The notes: a model not told the origin generated them from the sequence alone. Counted from the first letter of the stretch, positions 8,712 through 15,166 are shown. The stretch: DNA of 15,686 bases from Dehalococcoidia bacterium (GCA_003484395.1 DNCV01000054.1:1-15686), one strand, 5' to 3'. Program-made: numbers and translations.

Positions 8712-8741
8712 ATTATACCGAATCAAGGCATATCTATACAA
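8712..8741 (-). promoter_or_regulatory. Promoter for the aspS-tig-clpP unit
   Basis: On the minus strand, TATAAT (8712-8717) lies 18 bases downstream of TTGTAT (8736-8741). The -10 is perfect and the -35 matches only its first three bases. Transcription would begin near 8705, giving a short leader of about 23 bases before the GTG start at 8682. Confidence 0.55.
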
Positions 8742-8775
8742 AACAAGCATCATTTCCTCATAATTCTGTGCTGGT

Positions 8776-8808
8776 TTGACGTTTGCCTCAACAGCATATT
8801 ATTATAAT
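8776..8808 (+). promoter_or_regulatory. Promoter for the iorAB operon
   Basis: TTGACG (8776-8781) followed after 18 bases by TATTAT (8800-8805), overlapping a second possible -10, TATAAT (8803-8808). It faces right in the divergent gap between aspS and iorA and would give a leader of roughly 45-50 bases. The exact -10 register is uncertain. Confidence 0.55.
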
Positions 8809-8858
8809 GAGGTTTTACACATCATTCCGTAGATACGAAGATCAGGATAATTCCGATT

Positions 8859-10688
8859 ATGTCGAAAACGTTGACAGGTACCACAAAGAAACTGCTGTCC
8901 GGCAATGAAGCCGTTGCCCTTGGCGCTTACCATGCCGGCATCATGGTAGCAGCGGCATACCCCGGCACACCGAGCACGGAGATACTGGAGAATCTCGCTA
9001 AACACCATGACCTGAATGCCGAGTGGGCAACCAATGAAAAGGTGGCTATGGAGATCGGCATCGGCTCGGCCTATGCCGGCAGACGCACGCTCGTCTCGAT
9101 GAAGCATATTGGGTTGAACGTTGCTGTCGACCCATTCATGGCCGCCGCCATCACCGGTGTCAACGGCGGGCTTGTTATCATCTCTGCCGATGATCCCGGA
9201 ATCCACAGCTCACAGGACGAGCAGGATAACCGGCACTACGCGCCGTTTGCCAAGGTGCCGATGATAGAGCCATCGGACAGCCAGGAGGCGTACGACATGA
9301 TGGCATATGCCTTCAGTATCAGCGAGGAGTTCGATACGCCGGCCATCGTCCGGCTCACCACCAGAATCGCACATTCCAACTCGCTGGTAGAAGTGACAGG
9401 AACACGCAAGGTGCCGACTGAGAGGATCGGCTTTGAACATAACGTTCAGAAATATGTGATGCTCCCGGTCAACGCCAGATTCAGGCGACCATTTGTCGAA
9501 GACAGACTGGTGAAACTGGCAGCATACACAGAAACATTCCCGTTCAATAAGATATCATGGGGTGATAAAAAGCTGGGCATTATCACCAGCGGTGTCAGCT
9601 ATCAATACGCTCGCGAGGTCTTCCACACTGCTTCGTTTTTGAAGCTGGGCATGACGTATCCGCCCCCGAAAAAGATGATAAGAGAGTTTTGCAACGGCGT
9701 CGATCGTGCCATCGTCATTGAAGAGCTCGACCCGTTTTTACAGGATGCCATCCTCGCAATGGGCATCGCAGTCACCGGCAAGGAGTTTATACCTAGAATC
9801 GGTGAACTAAACACACAAATAGTGCGTGAAGCCGCGATTAAAGAGGGATTGGTCAAAGGGAAATCCGCGGATACTTTAACCGGAACATTGCCGCCGCTTC
9901 CCGGCAGGCCGCCGCTGCTCTGTCCCGGCTGCCCTCATTCAGGCGTCTTCTACACATTGAATATCCTGGGCAAGCGGTCGCGTTTGTCCGACAAATCGAA
10001 AGAGCCGGAGATCATCGTCACCGGAGATATCGGCTGCTATACACTGGCAACCTATCCGCCGCTCTATGGTATGGATACAGCCGATTGCATGGGCGCCAGC
10101 ATCGGCACGGCACTGGGTATAGAGAAGGCAAATATCGGCAGAAAAGTCGTCGCGGTCATCGGCGATTCCACATTTCTGCACAGCGGCATTACCGGACTGG
10201 TCGATGCCGTCTACAATAACAGTAAAATAACCGTTATCATCCTCGATAATTCAACGACTGCCATGACCGGACACCAGGAGCATCCGGGCACCGGCAAGTC
10301 CGCTAAAAGCGTTGAAACGCAGGCAGTAGACAACGAACAGATTGTTCGCGGCCTCGGTGTTAAAGATGTGCAGGTTGTCGATGCCTTCGATCTTAAAGCG
10401 CTTCGCAACACACTGAAAAGCTGTATCAGCAATGAGCAACTTTCGGTAGTCATCGTACGCGGTGATTGCCCGACGAAAACACGGAGAAGATCGATACCAA
10501 TGGTTATCGATTATGAAACGTGCACATCATGTGAAACCTGTCTCAAGATCGGTTGTCCTGCTATTCAAAAAGTAAAGGATAAAATCTTCATAGAGCCGAC
10601 GCTTTGCATCGGCGATGTCTGCTCCGTCTGCCGGCAGGTATGTCCCCACCACGCCATCGAACCGGCCAAAACAACAGCAAAAGGATAA
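8859..10688 (+). CDS. iorA: Indolepyruvate:ferredoxin oxidoreductase, alpha subunit
   Basis: Catalytic subunit that, with IorB, oxidatively decarboxylates arylpyruvates (indole-, phenyl-, hydroxyphenylpyruvate) with CoA and ferredoxin to arylacetyl-CoA, CO2 and reduced ferredoxin; cytosolic and oxygen-sensitive. The 609 residues match the family. It opens with KLLSGNEAVALGAYHAG, the usual N-terminal pyrimidine-domain text. CPGCPHSG lies mid-protein. TPP-binding segments are GDIGCYTL (from Gly389) and GDSTFLHSG...LDN (435-464). Two C-terminal [4Fe-4S] motifs are present: Cys555/558/561/566 (CX2CX2CX4CP) and Cys583/588/591/595 (CX4CX2CX3CP). The ATG has only AGGA at 8844-8847, 11 bases away. 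First gene of an operon with iorB, an aminotransferase and a thioesterase. Confidence 0.96.
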   Translation: MSKTLTGTTKKLLSGNEAVALGAYHAGIMVAAAYPGTPSTEILENLAKHHDLNAEWATNEKVAMEIGIGSAYAGRRTLVSMKHIGLNVAVDPFMAAAITGVNGGLVIISADDPGIHSSQDEQDNRHYAPFAKVPMIEPSDSQEAYDMMAYAFSISEEFDTPAIVRLTTRIAHSNSLVEVTGTRKVPTERIGFEHNVQKYVMLPVNARFRRPFVEDRLVKLAAYTETFPFNKISWGDKKLGIITSGVSYQYAREVFHTASFLKLGMTYPPPKKMIREFCNGVDRAIVIEELDPFLQDAILAMGIAVTGKEFIPRIGELNTQIVREAAIKEGLVKGKSADTLTGTLPPLPGRPPLLCPGCPHSGVFYTLNILGKRSRLSDKSKEPEIIVTGDIGCYTLATYPPLYGMDTADCMGASIGTALGIEKANIGRKVVAVIGDSTFLHSGITGLVDAVYNNSKITVIILDNSTTAMTGHQEHPGTGKSAKSVETQAVDNEQIVRGLGVKDVQVVDAFDLKALRNTLKSCISNEQLSVVIVRGDCPTKTRRRSIPMVIDYETCTSCETCLKIGCPAIQKVKDKIFIEPTLCIGDVCSVCRQVCPHHAIEPAKTTAKG

Positions 10689-10693
10689 ATGTA

Positions 10694-11293
10694 GTGATAA
10701 AACAGGAGATTCTTATGACGGGTGTCGGTGGACAGGGTACGATACTGGCAAGCGATATACTCGGGGAAGCAGCGCTCCTCGCCGGGTACGATATCAAGAA
10801 AACCGATACACTGGGCATGGCGCAGCGCGGCGGTAGCGTTATCAGCCACATAAGAATTGGTGATCACGTTTATGCACCCCTCATTGCCGAAGGCGATGTT
10901 GATATACTCATCGCCTTTGAAAAGCTGGAGGCGATCCGCTGGTGCGCCTACCTTCGGACGGGAGGCATCGCCATCATCAACGATCTCGCCGTGCCTCCTC
11001 TGTCGGTTGGACTTGGTACAAGCAGATACCCGAACGATAAAGAAATACTCGCCGCATTTAAAAAAATCACCGGCCGCGTGTACTTTGTAAATGGCACCGA
11101 TCAGGCACATCGGCTTGGAGACGCTCGCACGCTGAATACTATCATGATGGGCTGCATCTCCACGTTTCTCCCCATCGATATCCTGACCTGGAAAGAGGCG
11201 ATAGCCCATCGAATTCCTGAAAAGATACGCGAGCTTAACTTCAAAGCTTTCGATAAGGGCAGAGAGGTAATAAAACATGTCGGTATCGGATAA
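10694..11293 (+). CDS. iorB: Indolepyruvate:ferredoxin oxidoreductase, beta subunit
   Basis: Gamma-type 2-oxoacid:acceptor oxidoreductase subunit that completes the IOR enzyme with IorA. At 199 residues it is typical. It shows the family signature MTGVGGQGTILASDIL at the N-terminus and TLGMAQRGGSVISH (about 39-52). GTG 10694 is chosen because it gives MIKQEILMTGVGGQG, the usual first strand, and follows AAGGA by 8 bases. ATG 10715, with AGGAG upstream, is a possible internal start but would remove that strand. An open frame continuing up to 10604 is simply iorA read in another frame. The gene begins 5 bases after the iorA stop and overlaps the aminotransferase by 17 bases, so the operon is tight. 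Confidence 0.93.
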   Translation: MIKQEILMTGVGGQGTILASDILGEAALLAGYDIKKTDTLGMAQRGGSVISHIRIGDHVYAPLIAEGDVDILIAFEKLEAIRWCAYLRTGGIAIINDLAVPPLSVGLGTSRYPNDKEILAAFKKITGRVYFVNGTDQAHRLGDARTLNTIMMGCISTFLPIDILTWKEAIAHRIPEKIRELNFKAFDKGREVIKHVGIG

Positions 11294-12464
11294 CGTACGT
11301 GAAAGCATGTCCAGCAGCTCCTGGATCAGGAGGATGTTTGAGATCGGACTCGAACTGAAAAAGAAAGTCGGTGTTGATAACGTTTTCGATCTAACCCTCG
11401 GCAATCCGACCATGGAGCCTCCTCCTGAATTTGATGCCGAACTGAAACGTATTGTGCAAAATCCCGTTCCCGGCATGCACCGCTACATGGAAAATGCTGG
11501 ATACCCCGAGACAAGGGCATCTGTAGCACAGCAGCTTTCCCAGGATATGGGTGTGAATTTCTCCCAAAACGACATCATGATGAGCACCGGCGCTGCAGCC
11601 GCGCTCAACTGCATTTTAAAAACGATCCTCAATAGGGGCGAGGAGGTCATCATCTTTGCACCGTTCTTCGCCGAATATACGCATTATGTCAACAATCACA
11701 ACGGATGCGTTAAAATTTTGCCGACGGACGAACAGTTCATCCCCGATCTAAATAAACTGGAAGCAGCGATAACGAAGCAGACCAAAGCTGTAATCATCAA
11801 CTCCCCGAACAATCCGTCTGGCGCTGTCTATGACGAGCAGACAATTCACGATATATCGCAGATTCTGGAGAAAAAAGAGCGCCAGCTTGGTGGCGAGCTT
11901 TATCTCATCAGCGATGAGCCCTACAGGAAGATCGTCTACGACGGCACAGTGGTGCCTTCCGTATTCAAATATTATCGACGCACCGTCATCGCCAACTCGT
12001 ATTCGAAAGATCTTGCACTGCCGGGTGAGAGGATCGGTTACATTGCAATACATCCCGAATGTCCCCACCACAAAGACCTCATGGATGGATTTGTTTACTG
12101 CAACCGGACGCTCGGCTTTGTCAATGCTCCGGCAATTATGCAGTTTGTTATCCGCAACGTGCAAGGCATAACCGTCTCCATAGCTGAATATCAGCGTAAG
12201 CGCGACCTTCTGTATTCCAATCTTGTCGACATGGGTTACTTCATAGTGAAACCGAAAGGGGCGTTCTACATATTCCCGAAATCGCCCACAACCAATGAGT
12301 TTGACTTCATCGAGGAATTGCAAAAACACAATGTGCTCGTTGTGCCCGGGACAGGATTCGGCACGCCCGGATACTTCCGCGCCTCGTACTGTATGGAAGA
12401 TAAAACGCTGCAGGGATCGCTCAACGGCTTTAGAGAAGTGGCGAAAATATTTAAGCTCTGCTAA
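11277..12464 (+). CDS. Class I/II PLP-dependent aminotransferase, probably for aromatic amino acids
   Basis: Fold-type I aminotransferase of 395 residues. The PLP Schiff-base lysine is Lys244 in NSYSKDLALPGERIG. Other PLP and substrate residues are Asn179 (SPNNPSG), Asp213 and Tyr216 (SDEPYRK), Arg252, and the C-terminal carboxylate-binding Arg368 (YFRASY). The N-terminal LGNPTMEPPP is the usual domain-entry text. The start overlaps the end of iorB by 17 bases, so it is translated from the same mRNA. Context implies it makes arylpyruvates for IOR from Trp, Phe or Tyr, or runs in reverse to make the amino acids. Sequence alone does not fix the amino acid preference; an aspartate- or alanine-type specificity is possible. 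Confidence 0.9.
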   Translation: MSVSDNVRESMSSSSWIRRMFEIGLELKKKVGVDNVFDLTLGNPTMEPPPEFDAELKRIVQNPVPGMHRYMENAGYPETRASVAQQLSQDMGVNFSQNDIMMSTGAAAALNCILKTILNRGEEVIIFAPFFAEYTHYVNNHNGCVKILPTDEQFIPDLNKLEAAITKQTKAVIINSPNNPSGAVYDEQTIHDISQILEKKERQLGGELYLISDEPYRKIVYDGTVVPSVFKYYRRTVIANSYSKDLALPGERIGYIAIHPECPHHKDLMDGFVYCNRTLGFVNAPAIMQFVIRNVQGITVSIAEYQRKRDLLYSNLVDMGYFIVKPKGAFYIFPKSPTTNEFDFIEELQKHNVLVVPGTGFGTPGYFRASYCMEDKTLQGSLNGFREVAKIFKLC

Positions 12465-12476
12465 GATTAGCATACG

Positions 12477-12902
12477 ATGTCGCAACTAAAAAACGAAGAC
12501 AGTGAACGTCTTGCCAAATTAAGAAAGGCAGCAAAAAACGAGCCTGTTTCCTCTTTTCTCGATACAAAACTGGTAAAGCTATCGCGCGGCTATGCAAAAG
12601 TATCGATGAAGTTGCGCCCCGAATATTTGACTTTCAACGGGTTTACCTTCGGTGGAATGATCATGGCTCTTGCCGATCAGGCATTCGCCTACGGCAGCAA
12701 CTCGGTCATTACCCCAAATATAGCAGTCCAGTTCAACATCCATTTTGTGGATAAATCGGAATCATCCGACAAACTGACCGCAGAATGTCATGTTGTCCGT
12801 GAAGGCAAGAGATTCTGCGTATCGGAGATAACCGTCCACAATCAGATTGGCAAACTCATTGCCGTTGCTACCGGCACCACTATTCCTGTGCCGAAGCAAT
12901 AG
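12477..12902 (+). CDS. PaaI-like hotdog-fold thioesterase
   Basis: Hotdog acyl-CoA thioesterase of 141 residues. The core FGGMIMALADQAFAYGSNS (59-77) matches the PaaI pattern GGxxxxLADxAFAYxxNS, with the catalytic acid Asp67. The HGG at the start of this pattern in E. coli PaaI is FGG here, and the NGHGTC loop is shortened to NGFT. The active-site entrance therefore differs. PaaI enzymes prefer arylacetyl-CoA esters, which are what the upstream IOR would produce, so release of free arylacetate is a reasonable role. The gene starts 12 bases after the aminotransferase stop and has no clear Shine-Dalgarno sequence, suggesting coupling to it. Last gene of the ior operon. Confidence 0.85.
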   Translation: MSQLKNEDSERLAKLRKAAKNEPVSSFLDTKLVKLSRGYAKVSMKLRPEYLTFNGFTFGGMIMALADQAFAYGSNSVITPNIAVQFNIHFVDKSESSDKLTAECHVVREGKRFCVSEITVHNQIGKLIAVATGTTIPVPKQ

Positions 12903-12928
12903 CGAAGTACTGCCTCACCCCGATATAC

Positions 12929-12973
12929 ATACTTCTGTTCTTCGAGTTATCACGCAGTGAAGTATCGAGAAGA
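12929..12973 (+). repeat. Overlapping inverted repeats after the thioesterase gene
   Basis: ATACTTC (12929-12935) pairs with GAAGTAT (12959-12965). TTCTTCGA (12938-12945) can pair with TCGAGAAGAA (12964-12973) with one bulged G. The two helices cross, so they are alternatives or a pseudoknot. No T-run follows, so it is not a classical terminator; it could be an mRNA 3'-end structure. Confidence 0.35.
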
Positions 12974-12979
12974 ATGCAG

Positions 12980-13129
12980 TTAATCGACGGCAATCATCAC
13001 ATTGGACGCTTTAATGACAGCGTATACCTCCGCTCCCCTCTTCAGTTTAAGATGTTCAGCCGATTCCTTGGTAATAATAGAGGCTATCCCGGAACCACCA
13101 GGCAAGTTCACGATCACTTCTGAGGGTTG
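12980..13129 (-). pseudogene. Remnant of a molybdate-binding Mop/TOBE domain
   Basis: On the minus strand, 49 codons ending in TAA (12980-12982) read QPSEVIVNLPGG, then SGIASIITKESAEHLKLKRG, then AEVYAVIKASNVMIAVD. This is the C-terminal two thirds of a Mop (molybdopterin/molybdate-binding, TOBE) domain, with the hallmark SIITKESAE and EVYAVIKASNVMI text. A TAA at 13130-13132 closes the frame just upstream. No ATG and no ribosome binding site are present; a GTG at the first Val would give a protein too short for the fold. Mop domains occur in ModE, at the end of ModC, and as small molybdate-storage proteins. I read it as the decayed tail of such a gene, left between two operons. Frame conservation suggests the decay is recent or only N-terminal. 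Confidence 0.75.
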
Positions 13130-13193
13130 TTAATATTTGATATTCATTTATGATATTGAGTAGAGCGGCGATGGCAAGCCTGAAGACCTAAAC

Positions 13194-13223
13194 TTGACAG
13201 AATAGTAAAAAGAAGTCTACAAT
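13194..13223 (+). promoter_or_regulatory. Promoter of the trpB2 T-box transcript
   Basis: A perfect TTGACA (13194-13199), an 18-base spacer and TACAAT (13218-13223). Transcription would begin near 13230, about 20 bases before Stem I of the T-box. It is one of the best promoter matches in the window. Confidence 0.8.
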
Positions 13224-13249
13224 CTCCTCTAATTAAATATTTTTAAAGG

Positions 13250-13519
13250 CTGAGAACAGGAATAGTATGTCTTCAGCGAAGCCACAGAGAGTCAGGCAAG
13301 GTGAAAGCTGATGCCGGCGCAAAGACAGAATGGGCTTGGGAGCTGCAAACCGAAATATCTCTATTGAGTATATGTAGGTTGTGACGCAAAGAGAAGCGTT
13401 ATCATAACTCGGGGTATATCTGTTGAAAAAGAGCCGTACCTGAAAAAGATGGTTGCGTAACCGAACAAGGGTGGCACCGCGAAGCTGAAGCCTCTCGCCC
13501 CTTAGGCGAGAGGCTTTTT
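13250..13519 (+). promoter_or_regulatory. T-box riboswitch, probably tRNA-Trp-specific, controlling trpB2
   Basis: A leader RNA that reads the charging state of a tRNA. In Stem I, TGTCTT (13268-13273) pairs with AAGACA (13322-13327) above a specifier loop holding AGTA on one side and GAA on the other. TGG (13331-13333) follows as the probable specifier, then GGGAGC. The distal part has AGAGAGT, GGCA/TGCC (13295-13298/13312-13315) and a GGTGAAAGC loop. A Stem III-like hairpin is at 13378-13408. The T-box core AGGGTGGCACCGCG is at 13468-13481. Its bulge TGGC (13472-13475) would pair with the GCCA end of a tRNA with discriminator G, as tRNA-Trp has. In the antiterminator, AAGGG (13467-13471) pairs with CCCTT (13499-13503) and GCGA (13479-13482) with TCGC (13495-13498). 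Uncharged tRNA-Trp should allow read-through into trpB2. Confidence 0.93.
13490..13519 (+). terminator. T-box-controlled intrinsic terminator
   Basis: Perfect 10-bp stem, GCCTCTCGCC (13490-13499) with GGCGAGAGGC (13505-13514), 5-base loop, then TTTTT. Its 5' arm and loop supply the bases needed by the antiterminator, so the two structures exclude each other. Confidence 0.95.
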
Positions 13520-13536
13520 GTTTGGAATAAATTTGC

Positions 13537-13578
13537 AGGAGGATGGCAATGATGCGATTTCAGAAAAACTGGCCATGA
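13537..13578 (+). CDS. Putative 9-codon leader peptide ending Trp-Pro-stop
   Basis: A consensus AGGAGG (13537-13542) stands 6 bases before ATG 13549, which opens MMRFQKNWP and stops at TGA 13576-13578. In-frame ATGs also occur at 13543 and 13552. The reading frame lies after the T-box terminator and about 80 bases before trpB2, so it is translated only when the T-box lets transcription through. It contains one Trp codon, directly before Pro and stop. Tryptophan-sensing leaders such as TnaC also end at Pro with a UGA stop, but their sensing Trp lies 12 residues earlier, so the likeness is limited. The unusually good ribosome binding site is the strongest evidence that it is translated. It could also be a remnant. 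Confidence 0.4.
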   Translation, partial: RRMAMMRFQKNWP

Positions 13579-13584
13579 GTGGCC
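13571..13584 (+). other. Small hairpin overlapping the end of the leader ORF
   Basis: GGCCA (13571-13575) and TGGCC (13580-13584) form a 5-bp stem with a TGAG loop. It covers the last two bases of the Trp codon, the Pro codon and the stop of the leader ORF, where a stalled ribosome would unfold it. It does not reach the trpB2 ribosome binding site. Confidence 0.4.
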
Positions 13585-13657
13585 GCATAATAATACATCC
13601 GATAAAGCGAAGTGTATTCTATATAACAAAACAAACTATAAGCAGGAGAAATGAACG

Positions 13658-15028
13658 ATGAGTAAAAAACCCTTAACCAAATTCCTATTGGAAGAGAAAG
13701 ATATGCCAACGAAATGGTATAACATTCAGGCAGACTTGCCCGAACCATTACCACCCCCGTTGCATCCGGGCACAGGCAAGCTGCTGGGACCCGCCGACCT
13801 GGCGCCTCTATTCCCCATGGAGCTTATCAAGCAGGAGATGAGCCAGGAACGTTATATTGAAATCCCCGAGGAAGTACAGGATGTCTATCGAATATGGAGG
13901 CCAACACCCCTCGTCCGCGCTTATAGACTGGAAAAAGCGCTCGATACTCCTGCGAAAATCTTCTTCAAATTCGAGGACGTAAGCCCTCCTGGAAGTCACA
14001 AACCGAATACCGCAGTTCCTCAAGCATATTATAATAAGAAAGAGGGTATAAAGCGCATCACCACCGAGACCGGCGCCGGACAATGGGGTTCGGCGCTGTC
14101 CTTTGCCGGCAGCTTCTTCGGTATTGAAATCATGGTTTACATGGTGAAAGTAAGCTACGAGCAGAAACCGTATCGCCGCATTATGATGGAAACATGGGGC
14201 GCAAAATGTGTGCCAAGCCCCAGCAATCTGACCAAAACGGGACGTGATATGCTGGCCAAAGACCCTGACTGCGCAGGCAGCCTCGGCCTCGCCATCAGCG
14301 AAGCAATTGAAGAAGCTGTATCACGAAATGATACACACTATTCATTAGGCAGCGTTCTCAACCACGTATTGCTGCATCAGACGATCATCGGAGAGGAAGC
14401 CCAGAAGCAGATGGAGATGGCCGATTGCTACCCCGATATCATCATCGGCTGCGTCGGTGGCGGATCAAATGCCGCAGGTCTTACTTTCCCCTTCCTGAAA
14501 GATAAGCTTATGAAGAAGAAGCCGAAATTACGTGTCATTTATGTCGAGCCGGCAAGCTGTCCTACACTAACGAAAGGCCCGTACGCCTACGATTCTGGCG
14601 ATATGGCGATGATGACACCGCTGCTAAAGATGTACACTCTCGGACACAGTTTCATGCCGCCTCCTGTCCACGCCGGCGGCCTTCGCTACCACGGCATGGC
14701 TCCTCTCATCTCGCATCTATACAAACTCGGCCTGGTCGAAGCCAGAGCTGTCAATCAACTCGAAACCTTTGAAGCTGGCATCCAGTTCGCTCGAACTGAG
14801 GGATTCATCAGCGCTCCGGAAACAAACCATGCTATTAGAGTCTGCATCGATGAAGCATTGAAATGCAAAGAATCAGGTGAAGCGAAAACCATTCTCATCA
14901 ACCACAGCGGACATGGTCTCGTCGATATGAGCGCTTACCAGGCGTACTTCGCAGGTAAACTCGTAAACTACGAATACCCCGAAGAGCTTGTCAAGAAAGC
15001 TCTCGCCGACCTGCCCAAAGTAGGATAG
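13658..15028 (+). CDS. trpB2: TrpB2-type tryptophan synthase beta subunit
   Basis: PLP enzyme that joins indole and L-serine into tryptophan. The 456-residue length and N-terminal extension (WYNIQADLPEPLPPPLHP) mark the TrpB2 class rather than the shorter TrpB1 (about 390-400). PLP lysine is Lys115 in GSHKPNTA and the catalytic Glu is Glu137 in TETGAGQWG, where TrpB2 has Trp in place of TrpB1's His. GCVGGGSNAAG is the cofactor phosphate loop, and NHSGHG is near the C-terminus. AGGAG (13644-13648) precedes ATG 13658 by 9 bases; a four-codon ORF from ATG 13651 overlaps the start. No trpA adjoins, so it may use free indole or pair with a distant TrpA. Expression is governed by the upstream Trp T-box. 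Confidence 0.95.
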   Translation: MSKKPLTKFLLEEKDMPTKWYNIQADLPEPLPPPLHPGTGKLLGPADLAPLFPMELIKQEMSQERYIEIPEEVQDVYRIWRPTPLVRAYRLEKALDTPAKIFFKFEDVSPPGSHKPNTAVPQAYYNKKEGIKRITTETGAGQWGSALSFAGSFFGIEIMVYMVKVSYEQKPYRRIMMETWGAKCVPSPSNLTKTGRDMLAKDPDCAGSLGLAISEAIEEAVSRNDTHYSLGSVLNHVLLHQTIIGEEAQKQMEMADCYPDIIIGCVGGGSNAAGLTFPFLKDKLMKKKPKLRVIYVEPASCPTLTKGPYAYDSGDMAMMTPLLKMYTLGHSFMPPPVHAGGLRYHGMAPLISHLYKLGLVEARAVNQLETFEAGIQFARTEGFISAPETNHAIRVCIDEALKCKESGEAKTILINHSGHGLVDMSAYQAYFAGKLVNYEYPEELVKKALADLPKVG

Positions 15029-15049
15029 TCTGCTCTGCTATTACTCGCC

Positions 15050-15096
15050 AATGGGGGGGGGTGACGCAGTTCCTGCGCGCTCCCCCCATTTCTTTG
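15050..15096 (+). terminator. Terminator-like hairpin after trpB2
   Basis: AATGGGGGG (15050-15058) pairs with CCCCCCATT (15082-15090). A nested CGCAG/CTGCG stem (15065-15069/15073-15077) lies inside, and a weak T-rich TCTTTG follows. The run of nine G (15053-15061) lets the stem slide in register. It separates trpB2 from the htrA-like gene. Confidence 0.7.
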
Positions 15097-15122
15097 CTAG
15101 CAGTATACCCCTATGCTACAAT
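15094..15122 (+). promoter_or_regulatory. Promoter of the htrA-like gene
   Basis: TTGCTA (15094-15099), 17-base spacer, and an extended -10, TGCTACAAT, whose hexamer is 15117-15122. The TACAAT hexamer is the same as in the T-box promoter. Transcription would start near 15129, about 38 bases before the ATG. Confidence 0.6.
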
Positions 15123-15166
15123 CATTACATAGTGAACTTGCCCTAGAAGCAAAGGAGATCATAATC

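Noticed and set aside
10715..10717. ATG 10715 as the iorB start
   Set aside because: It has a good AGGAG, but it would cut off the first beta strand (IKQEILM) that the family has; GTG 10694 also has a ribosome binding site.
10565..11476. Long minus-strand open frame of 303 codons opposite iorB and the start of the aminotransferase gene
   Set aside because: It lies wholly opposite well-conserved genes, has no recognisable domain, and looks like the low-complexity mirror of their codons.
11748..12485. Minus-strand open frame of 245 codons opposite the aminotransferase
   Set aside because: The + strand has all PLP-binding residues; the antisense reading has no family likeness or ribosome binding site.
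13137..13157. Short direct repeat TGATATT (13137-13143 and 13151-13157) near the Mop remnant
   Set aside because: Two 7-base copies in AT-rich sequence are expected by chance; no flanking mobile element features were seen.
13332..13334. GGG (glycine) as T-box specifier, one base further on
   Set aside because: The UGGC bulge calls for discriminator G, which tRNA-Gly normally lacks, and the downstream gene is a tryptophan synthase.
13651..13665. Four-codon ORF overlapping the trpB2 start (MNDE)
   Set aside because: Its ATG is only 2 bases from the AGGAG, too close for good initiation; the trpB2 ATG at 13658 has correct spacing.
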